Shown here piece by piece: positions 9,666 through 19,900 of a DNA stretch of 64,000 nucleotides (its first letter is position 1; each line of letters opens with the position of its first letter). A model generated the notes under the pieces. That model made no database searches and was not told where the DNA came from. It was given only the letters and a program-made list of their open reading frames with translations. This DNA comes from Woeseiaceae bacterium (GTDB lineage: Bacteria; Pseudomonadota; Gammaproteobacteria; Steroidobacterales; Woeseiaceae). The stretch is from contig JABDQH010000116.1 of the NCBI GenBank assembly GCA_013042375.1, positions 1-64,000 of the forward strand, in the 5' to 3' direction. The translations under genes were made by a program, and so were the position numbers.

Positions 9666-9893
9666 ATGCTCGGTTACCCTGCGCTCATGAGCCTGAGGGA
9701 CAAAGTCGAAGCATTATTGCCCAACTGGGAGCGCTGGTATCCCAGCCTGTTCGACGCTGCCAGCGATCTCGGCATCATCAAGGCCGAGGTATGCGATCCG
9801 GGCTCTCTTCTCCTGACTTCACGTCACCGCAAAGTCCGGCAACGCGCCGAGGATGCGCATCGCGAGAAGTGGGGCGGCAAGGCGCAGGATTAG
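9666..9893 (+). CDS. small hypothetical protein
   Basis: 75 aa ORF (alternative ATG at MSLRDKVEALLPNW). Sits in the colinear gap before the aminotransferase. Confidence 0.45.
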   Translation: MLGYPALMSLRDKVEALLPNWERWYPSLFDAASDLGIIKAEVCDPGSLLLTSRHRKVRQRAEDAHREKWGGKAQD

Positions 9894-9905
9894 AAGGACC
9901 TGGTT

Positions 9906-11153
9906 TTGACTTACGATCTTGCCGCTGTTCGCGCGCAGTTTCCGGCTCTCGCAATCGAAGACGGCGGCAGACGCCGTATCTATCTCGACAACCCGGCGGG
10001 TACGCAGGTGCCCTCGCGCGTCGCCGAGGCGATGTCCGAATGCCTGCTTGCGACCAATGCGAACGCGGGCGGCTACTTCGCGACGTCGCGAGCGGCCGCA
10101 GAGCTTGTCGCCGAAGCCCGCCGCGCGATGGCGGATCTCCTGAACGCGGCATCCGCGAGCGAGATCATCCTCGGACAGAACATGACGTCGATTACGCTGC
10201 ACATGTCGCGGTCGATCGGGCGCCTGTTCAGGCCGGGCGACGAGATCGTCCTGTCGCGCATGGACCACGATGCCAACGTCTGGCCCTGGGTCATGATGGC
10301 GCGCGAGCATGAGCTCGAGGTCAAATGGCTGCCGTTCGATACGGCAAGCTTCGAATTCGAGCTCGAGGTACTCGACGAGCTGCTCACCGAGCGTACGCGG
10401 CTGGTTTGCGTCGGCGCCGCGAGCAATCTGACGGGTACGGTGAACGATGTTGCGACGATTTGCGCGAAGGCACGCACGGCGGGTGCGCTCACCTTTATCG
10501 ATGGCGTGCAGTCGGTTCCCCACGTAGCGACTGACGTGCAGTCTATCGGGTGTGACTTTCTCGCCTGTTCGCCGTACAAGTTCTTCGGTCCGCACCAGGG
10601 CGTGCTGTACGGCCGGCATGAAGTACTGGAGCAACTCGAGGCGTACAAAGTCCGTCCCGCACCCGCAGAGGTGCCGGGCCGTTTCGAGCCCGGTACCCAG
10701 AGCCACGAGGGTGCCGCCGGCATCACTGCCGCGGTCGATTACCTGGCCTGGATCGGTGCAACGATGGCCGGTACAAGCGGGCGCCCCGCAGCCTTACGGG
10801 CTGCGATGCGTACGCTGTTCGATTACGAGAAAGCGCTCGCGGCGCGCCTCATAGCGGGACTGCGTGAACTCGACGGCGTGACGGTGCAGGGGATCACCGC
10901 GCCCGACGCGCTCGAGCGGCGCGTGCCGACCGTGTCGTTTACGCATGAGCGCCTCGCACCGGACGCGATCGCGAGGGCCTTGGCGGACGAGAACATCTTT
11001 GTCTGGAGCGGCCACAACTACGCCATCGAGGTTGCGCGCGCCCTGGACCTGCTCGAGTCCGGCGGTGTCGTGCGAATCGGGCTCGTGCACTACAACAGCG
11101 CCGAAGAGGTCGATATGACGCTCGAGGCGCTGCGCGAAATCATCGAAGCCTGA
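9906..11153 (+). CDS. class V aminotransferase / cysteine desulfurase-like protein
   Basis: 415 aa, TTG start. YLDNPAGTQVPSRVAEAM, LTFIDGVQSVPHVATDVQSIGCDFLACSPYKFFGPHQGVLYG (PLP lysine region). Confidence 0.88.
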   Translation: MTYDLAAVRAQFPALAIEDGGRRRIYLDNPAGTQVPSRVAEAMSECLLATNANAGGYFATSRAAAELVAEARRAMADLLNAASASEIILGQNMTSITLHMSRSIGRLFRPGDEIVLSRMDHDANVWPWVMMAREHELEVKWLPFDTASFEFELEVLDELLTERTRLVCVGAASNLTGTVNDVATICAKARTAGALTFIDGVQSVPHVATDVQSIGCDFLACSPYKFFGPHQGVLYGRHEVLEQLEAYKVRPAPAEVPGRFEPGTQSHEGAAGITAAVDYLAWIGATMAGTSGRPAALRAAMRTLFDYEKALAARLIAGLRELDGVTVQGITAPDALERRVPTVSFTHERLAPDAIARALADENIFVWSGHNYAIEVARALDLLESGGVVRIGLVHYNSAEEVDMTLEALREIIEA

Positions 11154-11189
11154 GCAAAGAAAGCCGCCCAAGGGCGGCACTCGCAAATA

Positions 11190-11214
11190 AGAAAGCCGCC
11201 CGAGGGCGGCTTTC
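11190..11214. terminator. strong intrinsic terminator hairpin, best oriented for the minus strand
   Basis: GGAAAGCCGCCCTCGGGCGGCTTTCTTATTT on the minus strand: GC-rich stem followed by a U-rich tail. A related GCCGCCCAAGGGCGGC hairpin lies at about 11162-11177. Confidence 0.75.
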
Positions 11215-11244
11215 CGTGGAACGGTTCAGTATCGAAAACTCAGG

Positions 11245-11325
11245 TCAGCGAAGTGAGTCGTGGTGCTCCATCTTTCGCGTCGAAGCCTTAAGGTTTTCAG
11301 ATACCCCAGTTATCCCACGAGACAT
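11245..11325 (-). CDS. unannotated 26-aa small protein candidate MSRGITGVSENLKASTRKMEHHDSLR
   Basis: ATG..TGA of 27 codons, immediately preceded by AAAGGAGGTGATCC (13 nt identical to the perfect anti-SD complement). Promoter-like TTGGAA-N17-CATACT at 11387-11359 and a terminator downstream. Confidence 0.6.
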   Translation of the reverse strand: MSRGITGVSENLKASTRKMEHHDSLR

Positions 11326-11358
11326 GGATCACCTCCTTTCGTTTGTTAGCCCGCGTTG

Positions 11359-11387
11359 AGTATGTCTTTGAAATCAAGGAATTCCAA
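11359..11387 (-). promoter_or_regulatory. sigma70-like promoter for the 26-aa ORF
   Basis: Minus strand: TTGGAA (11387-11382), 17-nt spacer, CATACT (11364-11359). Confidence 0.45.
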
Positions 11388-11496
11388 GCGTTTTCTTAAG
11401 TAACAAATATGCCTTCTGTTTTTCGCATTTTGTGGGTTATCATTAACGGCCGGCCCGGGAATGCGGCCCGATAAGAATCACAACAGAGAGTAGATC

Positions 11497-11940
11497 ATGG
11501 CAATCTCAGATCTCGCGAATGTGCTGAATGTCTTCGGCGGTTCAGAAGTCAGCGCAGAAAAACAGCAGCAATTATTCGAAGAAACACTGCTCATGACGCT
11601 CGCGCGAGCCGCGAATGCCGACGTCAGCATCCAGCGTGTCGAAGTGGAGCGCGTCCAGGCGATTCTAAAGAAGCACACGGGCAAGGACTTCAGCGTGGCC
11701 GACGTTCGAGTCGCGGCGCGCGAGGAACTCTATGCCGAGGCGACGCTCGTAAGGTACCTGCGCGGCGTCGAGAAAAAACTTTCCCAGACGCAATGTTCGG
11801 AAATCGTCGTGGCGTTGACCGAGGTATTCCGCAGCGATGACAACGTGAGCGCGCTGGAGGTCGATTTCTTCAACAATGTCGTCAATGCGCTCAACGTCAC
11901 GCCGGCCCAGATCGCAGGGCTTACCGCGGGCGACGTCTAG
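11497..11940 (+). CDS. TerB-like protein
   Basis: 147 aa helical protein. LLMTLARAANADVSIQRVEVERVQAILKK, DNVSALEVDFFNNVVNALNV resembles the TerB/DjlA-N fold. Confidence 0.65.
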   Translation: MAISDLANVLNVFGGSEVSAEKQQQLFEETLLMTLARAANADVSIQRVEVERVQAILKKHTGKDFSVADVRVAAREELYAEATLVRYLRGVEKKLSQTQCSEIVVALTEVFRSDDNVSALEVDFFNNVVNALNVTPAQIAGLTAGDV

Positions 11941-11945
11941 CAGCC

Positions 11946-12995
11946 CTAGTCTTTCGAGATATTCTCTTCTCTGCGGGCGATCAGGGCGCTGAGCCGCTCG
12001 ATGCGGTTCTCGAGCCGTTCCTTTTCCGTCTTTGCGGCCTCGGCTGCCAGTTCATTCGCCGGGTTGGCGATGACCTCGGCGCAGGCCCTGAGGCGCGTCT
12101 CGGCTTCTGCGAGTGACTCGCGGAGTTTCGAGACGGACGCCGCCTTTTCCGCCTTGTCGAACACCATTGCGTCGGGCGATCCGCCCGTCGCCGTTGCGTC
12201 GTCGCCTTCATCGACCTCCGGAATGAACGGCTGGCCTTTCTCGATCGCACGCGTATTCATGAACGATGGCGAAACGATCTCGATACCCGCGCCGTGCAGC
12301 ACGTCCATGGTCCTGGCCCGCAGTTCACGGCGCTTTTCGATGATCCGATTGATCTCCTTGAGCAAACCCGATACCTGGTAGGTAACCGAAAAGTCGCCGA
12401 GTTCGCGAATCTGTACGTACGGACTTTCGAGTTCGGAATCGGTGGCGGCCTTTAGCAGGAGATCTTCGATGACGCGGCGCGAAACGTCGTAGCCGAGCGA
12501 AACCTCGACCGACAGCAGCGTCCCCGACGCGCGCATCACGCGCACGGGATGTGTGACCAGGTAGGTGTTGGGCAGCGTTGTGAGGTCACGCTCTTCTGTC
12601 TGGATCTCGATGTGCAACAGGTCCACCTCCGAAATCCGTCCGAAATAATCGCCAACCGTGATGTAGTTGCCGGGGCGACAGTTGCCGATCGCCTTGAGCA
12701 TGAGGCCAGCCATGATGTTGCCGACGAGGGTCGTCGACGACAGGGCGATCGTGGCGCTGAAGATTAGTCCAAAGAGCCTCAGGAGCTGCCCTCGTAACTC
12801 GCCGCCGACCGGAAGCAGCAGGATGAGAAACAGGATTGCGACGAGTACCGCTGCGATCTGGATGAGTTGGTGACGAAACTTCAGGTGTGGCCGGCTCTCG
12901 AAGTAGTGATTCAGGCGTCTGCGGCCAAACCAGAGCACGCCGCCCAGTACGAGCACGGCCGCGAGCCCCTGGATAAACAGACCTATAGTTTCCAT
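11946..12995 (-). CDS. MscS-family mechanosensitive ion channel protein
   Basis: Start METIGLFIQG. VGNIMAGLMLKAIGNCRPGNYITVGDYFGRISEVDLLHIEIQTEERDLTTLPNTYLV is the MscS core; coiled-coil tail. Confidence 0.88.
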   Translation of the reverse strand: METIGLFIQGLAAVLVLGGVLWFGRRRLNHYFESRPHLKFRHQLIQIAAVLVAILFLILLLPVGGELRGQLLRLFGLIFSATIALSSTTLVGNIMAGLMLKAIGNCRPGNYITVGDYFGRISEVDLLHIEIQTEERDLTTLPNTYLVTHPVRVMRASGTLLSVEVSLGYDVSRRVIEDLLLKAATDSELESPYVQIRELGDFSVTYQVSGLLKEINRIIEKRRELRARTMDVLHGAGIEIVSPSFMNTRAIEKGQPFIPEVDEGDDATATGGSPDAMVFDKAEKAASVSKLRESLAEAETRLRACAEVIANPANELAAEAAKTEKERLENRIERLSALIARREENISKD

Positions 12996-13201
12996 TGCTT
13001 CTCGGCTTCTCCGGATAAAGAAAGCGACTGTCGCTTCAGAAGGACGAAAGAATACCACTCGCCGCGGAGGTCTCTTCGGTACTTTTTCTGAACGCGGGCT
13101 GAACATGTTCGCACAGCATTGTCTGCATGCCCACGGGGTTCAGCACGGATTCAGCGTGCCGCGTGCCTAATCGAATCACAGGAACACGAGAGGGCACTGC
13201 A

Positions 13202-13966
13202 ATGAGGCACTTTATTCGCACCGTTACACTTATCTTGCTGTCGCTGCTTGGGGCCGTCGGTATGGCCGACACGGGTGAAGAGCCGCGCCAGAGCTTTACC
13301 TCGCAAGGCCAGGGCATCGAACGCGGTAGCGTCGGCGACGGCATTATCTCCTTCGACGAACACGCGCCCCTGAGGCTGAAACATGCAGGGCAGCCGGGCG
13401 AGCCGAACAAAAGTCTCGCGTCCGGGGCGCGCACGGCCGAAATGGGCGTTTCGGCCGACTCGAACTTCTGGTTCTACGACGTAGACGTAATCCTGTTCGC
13501 CGATCATGATCGCGACGGCTATTACTACGGTATCGATCTGCTGTTCGACGCCGATACGACATACTTCAGCGCCGAGGTCTACGCGGTCATCTACCTGAGC
13601 TACGAATTCGGTCCGTGGAACGAATACGCCGCGACGGAGGATTTCACGTTGCTTGGCGCCACCAGCGAAGACGAGTACACGATCGAAACGGAACTCGTAT
13701 CGGGCTACCCGGCGGGCAGCTACGACATCCTGATCGAGTTGTTCGATGCCTACGACGGAACTTTCCTCGTGAGCATCGGCCCCGAAGATACGTCCGAACT
13801 GTCGTACCTCTCGCTCGAGGACTCGACGCGCGACGCCACGCAGGGCGGGACGACTCAGGTGGTCGTCAGTTCGGGCGGTGGCGGCTCGCTCGGCTGGCTC
13901 GTTCTTCTGACGCTCCTCGCCGTGCGCATGACCTTGCGGCCCCAGCCAGCGAGGTTGTCGAAGTAA
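13202..13966 (+). CDS. secreted choice-of-anchor H-like protein with GlyGly-CTERM-type C-terminus
   Basis: Signal MRHFIRTVTLILLSLLGAVGMAD. Acidic beta-rich domain FWFYDVDVILFADHDRDGYYYGIDLLFDADT. C-term GGGGSLGWLVLLTLLAVRMTLR. Confidence 0.72.
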   Translation: MRHFIRTVTLILLSLLGAVGMADTGEEPRQSFTSQGQGIERGSVGDGIISFDEHAPLRLKHAGQPGEPNKSLASGARTAEMGVSADSNFWFYDVDVILFADHDRDGYYYGIDLLFDADTTYFSAEVYAVIYLSYEFGPWNEYAATEDFTLLGATSEDEYTIETELVSGYPAGSYDILIELFDAYDGTFLVSIGPEDTSELSYLSLEDSTRDATQGGTTQVVVSSGGGGSLGWLVLLTLLAVRMTLRPQPARLSK

Positions 13967-16953
13967 ACATACAGGGCCGGCACGACGAGCAGTGATACCA
14001 CCGTCGAAAATGCCAGCCCGCCAATGATTGCCCTCGCCATTGGGTAGTACGGAGGACCGTCTCCACCCACCTGCGTAGTACCCACGGCGAGCGGCGTCAG
14101 CCCGACGATGGTCGTCGCGACCGTCATGAGAATAGGCCGCAATCGATCCCTGCCCGCAACGACAATGGCCTCGTTGCGCGGCATACCGGAGACACGCAGA
14201 TTGTTGATGTGATCGACGAGCACGATGCCGTTATTTACCACGACGCCGATCAGGATCATGATGCCGATGGTCGCCATGAAGGAGAACGTCGTGTCGGTCG
14301 CCGCAAAGAACAGGAAGACGCCGAAGATCGAGAACACGATCGAACCCAGGATGATCGAGAAGGGCAGCAGCAGCGACTCGAACAGTGCGGCCATGACCAG
14401 GAAGATGCAGGCGACGCCGAGAATGATGTTCTGCTGCATGAGTTCGGCCGTTTCGTCACGGCGATCGAAGCCCTGACCTTCTTTCCAGGAGTAGCCCGGC
14501 GGCAGGTTGATCTGCTCCATGAGACTGTTGACGCGCGGGCGTACGTCCTCGACGCTCACGTCCTCTTCGAGATTGGCGCTGATGATGACGGCGGTCTGCC
14601 GATCTGATCTGCGGATCGTGTCGGGCGATCGGCCGAGGCGCAACGACGCAACTGTGCCGAGCGTGATGCGCTCGCCATCGGGTGTATAAAGCGGCAGGGC
14701 GGCAAGTTGTTCCATACTCTGACGATCATTTTCGCGGAACGCGATGCGCATGGCGATTTCGCCGTCGGGATCGCGGAACTCGCGCAGGTTCTCCCCGCGC
14801 ATTGCGACGGCGACCATCTGCCCGATCTGGGCCGTCGTCAAACCGACGTTCGCCGCACGTGTGCGGTCGATGATGACGCGGACCTCGCGAGCGCCGGCCT
14901 CGGCGTCGCTCGTGACGTCCTTGAGACCCTCAACGCTGTCGAGGACACGCGCAAGGTCGAGGCTCAGTTCGTTGAGCGTCTCGGTCGAGTCGCCGCTGAC
15001 CTGGATCGAGAAACCCTCGCCGCCACCCTGTTGTTCGAACTCGAAACTGGGTAAGCCGATCGCGATCTTCGGCAGGCCTTCCTCGATGCGCCTGATGATT
15101 TCCTTGGTTGACAGCGTTGCGTCGTCCTCGTCGGTCAGCAGGATCGTCGACTCCGCCCGTCCCTGGTCGAAGTAGCTGTAGATCGAGCGGATGTTCAGTT
15201 CTTCCTGGCGCGAGAACAGGTATTCCTCGATCTTGTCGACGGCCTCTTCGACACGCTCGACCGGGTATTCGCCCTCGACGTGATAGGGCATGAACAGACG
15301 ACGCCCGGACTCCTGCGGGAACATGTCGAACTTGACGGCCTCGGTGATCAGCGGCGTCACGCCGATGATGCAGATCGTCACGATGCCCCCGAACGTCCAC
15401 CAGAGATGCGACGTCGTCCACTCGAGCGCACGCTCGTAGCGATTTGTCAGCCGCGTGATCAGCGCGCCTTCTTTCGGTCGTGGCGGCGCCGCAATGCGTG
15501 CTGCCAGCATCGGCACGAGCGTCTGTGCGATGACGAGTGAGGCACCGAGCGCCACGAATATCGTGATCGCCACGTGCGTCAGGAAGATCGTGATGTCGAC
15601 CTTGGCACCGAAGACGATCGGCGCGAAAACAATGATCGTCGTCATCGTGCCGGCCACGACCGCGAGGCCGACCTCCCGTACGCCGCGGATCGTCGACGTG
15701 TACGGATGTTCCTTGTCGTCGGCGCGGTGCCGGAAGATGCTTTCGGTGACGACGACCGCGTTATCGACGAGCATGCCGACGGCGAGCATCAGGCCCATCA
15801 TCGTCAGGATATTCAACGACAGCCCAGCGAAGTACAACGCGCCGAGCGTGATCAGCAGCGAGAACGGTATCGACGCGATGACGATCAGCGTGGTCGTTAC
15901 GTGGCGCAGGAACAGGTAGAGAACGATTACCGCGAGCAGGCCGCCGTAGAGGCCGGCCCGGAGCAGGTCGCCGAGCGAGCTGCGCACGCTGTCTCCCTGG
16001 TTGTCCAGCGGGAAGATATTGATGCCGCGCATCTGCGGCAAGTCGCCGATCTTCTCGACCTCGGCGATGACGCGGTCCGTGACCTCGACAAGGTTAGACC
16101 CCGTCGTCTTGTTGACGACGAGGCCGATGGCGTACTCGCGATCGAGGTGGCGGCCGTAGTTCCGGTCGGGCGAGCGCAGGTCGACCTCGGCAACGTCGCG
16201 CAGCCGCAGGCCGCGCTCGTTGACGGCGAGATTGCGGACTTCCTCGACCGAGGAGAACTCGCCGCTCGGTCGCACGCTGAAGCGCTGCCCGCCTGCCGTG
16301 ATGCGGCCGGCGCTGACCGAGAAGTTGCTGCGCATGAGCAGGTCGCGGATCTCCGCGATGTCGACGCCATAAGCGGCAAGCATGTCGGGCTTCAGGAGGA
16401 TGCGAATCTCGCGCGGCTCGACGCCCTGCAATTCAACGCGCGAGACGCCCTCGATTCGCTCGATGCGTCGCTTGAGGACCCGGTCGAGCATGTCGTAGCT
16501 GCCCGACAGGTCGCGCTCGCTCGCGATGCGCAGCTGCAGCACCGGCTGGTCGCCCAGCGAGCCTGTGAAGACGAATACGCGCCGCACGTCGTCGGGAAGC
16601 TGGTGGCGAATCGCATCGATCTTGGCTCGTGCCTCGATGCCCTTGGCGCCCATGTTCTCGTCCCAGCCAAAACGCATGAAGACCTGCGCCTGGTTATCGC
16701 TCGAAGTCGAGAACATCCGCTCCACGCCCGACAGTGTGGCGAGCGCCTCTTCCATGGGGCGTGTGATGAGGCGCTCGACCTCCTCGGGCGTGGAGCCGTC
16801 GTAGGGGATCTGGACGAAGATGCCCGGGAATTCGATGTCCGGGAACTGCTCGAGCGGCAGCAGGCGCGAGGCGATCAGGCCCATGAGCGCCAGCGCCACG
16901 AACACGACGATGGTCGTAACAGGGCGGTGCAGCGCGGCCTCGGTGTGTTTCAT
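13855..16953 (-). CDS. RND efflux transporter permease (AcrB/HAE-like)
   Basis: 1032 aa. ASRLLPLEQFPDIEFPGIFVQIPYDGSTPEEVERLITRPMEEALATLSGVERM, GLMLAVGMLVDNAVVVTE, IGVVVNNGIVLVDHIN. Confidence 0.93.
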   Translation of the reverse strand: MKHTEAALHRPVTTIVVFVALALMGLIASRLLPLEQFPDIEFPGIFVQIPYDGSTPEEVERLITRPMEEALATLSGVERMFSTSSDNQAQVFMRFGWDENMGAKGIEARAKIDAIRHQLPDDVRRVFVFTGSLGDQPVLQLRIASERDLSGSYDMLDRVLKRRIERIEGVSRVELQGVEPREIRILLKPDMLAAYGVDIAEIRDLLMRSNFSVSAGRITAGGQRFSVRPSGEFSSVEEVRNLAVNERGLRLRDVAEVDLRSPDRNYGRHLDREYAIGLVVNKTTGSNLVEVTDRVIAEVEKIGDLPQMRGINIFPLDNQGDSVRSSLGDLLRAGLYGGLLAVIVLYLFLRHVTTTLIVIASIPFSLLITLGALYFAGLSLNILTMMGLMLAVGMLVDNAVVVTESIFRHRADDKEHPYTSTIRGVREVGLAVVAGTMTTIIVFAPIVFGAKVDITIFLTHVAITIFVALGASLVIAQTLVPMLAARIAAPPRPKEGALITRLTNRYERALEWTTSHLWWTFGGIVTICIIGVTPLITEAVKFDMFPQESGRRLFMPYHVEGEYPVERVEEAVDKIEEYLFSRQEELNIRSIYSYFDQGRAESTILLTDEDDATLSTKEIIRRIEEGLPKIAIGLPSFEFEQQGGGEGFSIQVSGDSTETLNELSLDLARVLDSVEGLKDVTSDAEAGAREVRVIIDRTRAANVGLTTAQIGQMVAVAMRGENLREFRDPDGEIAMRIAFRENDRQSMEQLAALPLYTPDGERITLGTVASLRLGRSPDTIRRSDRQTAVIISANLEEDVSVEDVRPRVNSLMEQINLPPGYSWKEGQGFDRRDETAELMQQNIILGVACIFLVMAALFESLLLPFSIILGSIVFSIFGVFLFFAATDTTFSFMATIGIMILIGVVVNNGIVLVDHINNLRVSGMPRNEAIVVAGRDRLRPILMTVATTIVGLTPLAVGTTQVGGDGPPYYPMARAIIGGLAFSTVVSLLVVPALYVYFDNLAGWGRKVMRTARSVRRTSQPSEPPPPELTTT

Positions 16954-19900
16954 TGCGCCGCCCGCATCTGTTTGCGATCCATGAGCGAGTACACGACCGG
17001 AATGACGATGAGGGTCAACAGTGTCGACACCGTAAGCCCACCGATTACTGTGATCGCCATCGGCGTGCGCACCTCGGCGCCCTCGCCGAAGCCCATCGCC
17101 ATTGGTAACAGCCCGAGTGCCGTCGTCAGAGAGGTCATCAGGATCGGCCGCAGGCGCGCCGTGCCAGCCTCCATGATCGCATCGAGGCGTTCGCTGCCCT
17201 TCGCCCGCAGCTGGTTGATCAGGTCGACGAGTACGATCGCGTTGTTGACGACGATACCGGCGAGCATGATCACGCCGATCAGCGCGACGATGTTGACGGT
17301 CGTCCCCGTAACGAACAGCGCGAGCACGGCGCCGACCAGTGCGAGCGGGATCGTGAACAGGATCACGAGGGGATGAATCAGCGACTCGAACTGCGACGCC
17401 ATGACGAGGTAGACGAGGAACACGGCGAGAGCCAGTGCGAAGACCATCGAGTTGAACGAGGCCTCCATCTCCTCACTCTGGCCCGCGACGATCGCCGTGA
17501 CGTCGTCGGGCATCGGGATGCGCGCGAGAATGGCGCCGGCTTCGGCCGTCGCCGCGCCGAGGTCGCCGTAGGCGAGGTTGGCCGTGATGATTGCGACACG
17601 CTCCTGCGCGATGCGCCGTATTTCGGCGGGTCCGTGCGAGACGCCCACATTGGCGACGGCGTCGAGCGTGACGGGTCGCGCCGAGTCCGGATTGACAATC
17701 AGGCGGCGAATTTCGTCGATGCTCGAAGCGCGGGGATCGATGCTGCGCACGAGTACGTCGATCTTCCTGTCGCGCAGCGTGTAGCGCGTCGCGAGTTCGC
17801 CGCGCACGTTGGCGACGACGCGATCGGCGATGTCGCGGACGGCAAGACCGAGCTTGGCAGCGCGCTCCTGGTCGAAGACGATCTGGATCTCGGGGTTGCC
17901 CCGTTCCACGGTAGTGCGAATGTCGGTGAAACGGTCCGCGTCGGTCATGGCCTGGACGACCGAGCCACTGATGCGATCGAGCGCGTCGAGATCGTAGCCG
18001 GCGATCTCTATCTGCAGGGGGCTCGCAAAAGTGAACAGCGCCGGGCGGCTGAATTCGAACTGCACGCCGGGGAGCCGCGCGAGTTCGTCGCGCATCGCAT
18101 TTATCGCAGCGTTTTCGGCGAGGCGTCCCGAGCCTGGGGCCATGCGCACGCTCAGCGTGCCAGCGTGATCGCCGGCGTCGACCGGATTTGCATCGAGGCG
18201 ATTGCCGGTGCCGGCGACCGAGTAGTCGAGCTCGATCGCGTCGATATCCGTAGCCGCACGTTGCGCAGCCTGGATCGCGCGGTCCGTCTCCGACAGCGGT
18301 GCACCCGGCGCGAGCCGCAGATCGACATTGAACTCGCCCTGCGAGAATTGCGGGATTAACTCGGTGCCGAGGCGCGGCAGCAGAGACATCGTCGCGACGA
18401 ATATCAGCACGGCCGTGGCGACTACGGCGCCTTGATGACGCAGCGACCAGTCGAGCAGGCCCGGGTACACGGCCGCAATGGCCCGGTACAGGCGCTGCAG
18501 CAGCCAGGTCGGCACCCACAGCAGGACCCACAGTATCCAGCCCAGCACCTTCTTCAGGAACCCGAAGACGATCACGAATATCGCCGCGACCCACGTGACG
18601 ACGAAGACGATGAAGGCCACGACGCGCCTGAGGAATCGGCCGATTGCGGCGAAAATCCGGCCGATGCGGGTCGTGGGTTCCCTGGCGGGCAACGGCTCCG
18701 TCGTGCTCGGACTCCCGGCGTAGCGGCCTTGTGCACCGAGTGCCGCGAGCATCGGGATCAGCGTCAGCGCCACGACCAGGGAGAAGATCAACGCGAACGT
18801 CACGGTCAGCGCCTGGTCCCTGAACAGCTCACCCGCGATTCCCTGGATGAAGATCATCGGGAAGAAGACCGCGATCGTCGTCAGCGTTGCGGCGACGACG
18901 GCCGAGCCGACTTCGGTCGTACCGTTCTGTGCCGCGTCGAGGATGCCCTGGCCCTGTTCCTTCTTGCGCACAATGTTCTCGAGCACGACGATCGAGTTGT
19001 CGACGAGCATGCCGACTGCGAGTGCGATGCCGCCGAGTGACATGATATTCAGCGACAGGTCGTTCGCGTACATGAGCAAGAAGGCGCCGATGACCGACAC
19101 GGGAATTGCGATGCCGACGATCGTGGTCGAGCGCGCATCGCGCAGGAATCCGTAGAGGACCACGATGGCGATGAGGCCGCCGAGGAGCGCCGCCATGCGG
19201 ACGTCGTTGACAGCCGAGGAGATGAAGGTCGACTGGTCGTATATCTTGACGAGTTCGATACCGTCTTCGGCGAGTTCCTCGGTCATCGTTGCGACGCGGC
19301 GCGCGACGCGGTTCGCGACCTGGACCGTGTTGGCATCGCCTTCCTTGTACACGGCCAGTTCGACCGACTCGCGCCCGCGCACGCGCGTGATGGCCTCGCG
19401 TTCCTTGAAGCCGCGCACGACCGTGGCGACGTCGCGCAGGTAGACGGGGCGGTCGGCGACATAGGCGACGATGGCGTCACGGAACTCCTCGACGCTCTGG
19501 AATTCGTTCAGCGTGCGCACGAGGAAGCGTTGGCTGCCTTCCTCGAGTCTGCCGCCCGAGAGATTGACGTTCTCGGCGCGAATGCGTGCGGCTATCTCGT
19601 TGATACTGAGACCGAGCTGGGACAGCTTCTGCTGATCGACGTCGATCTGGATCTCGTCCTCGAGGCCGCCGCTGACCTTGACCGCGGCGGTGCCTTCCTC
19701 GGCCTCGAGTTCGGTCTTGATATTCTCCTCGGCGATGCGCCGCAGCTCCTTGAGGGAGGCTTCCGCATCGACCGTTTCCGCCGTTTCCTCGCTGCGCAGC
19801 ATGCCGAGGCGCACGATGGGCTCGGACGACGGGTCGAAACGCAGCAACATCGGCCGTTCGGCCTCCAGCGGCAGCTGCAGGATATCGAGTTTCTCCCGCA

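Noticed and set aside
11326-11339. GGATCACCTCCTTT on the plus strand, identical to the 16S rRNA 3' tail
   Set aside because: No other 16S or ITS sequence is adjacent; on the minus strand it is explained as an extended Shine-Dalgarno 5' of an ATG.
15574-17376. 600-aa plus-strand ORF
   Set aside because: Antisense shadow of the RND permease genes; no family motifs.
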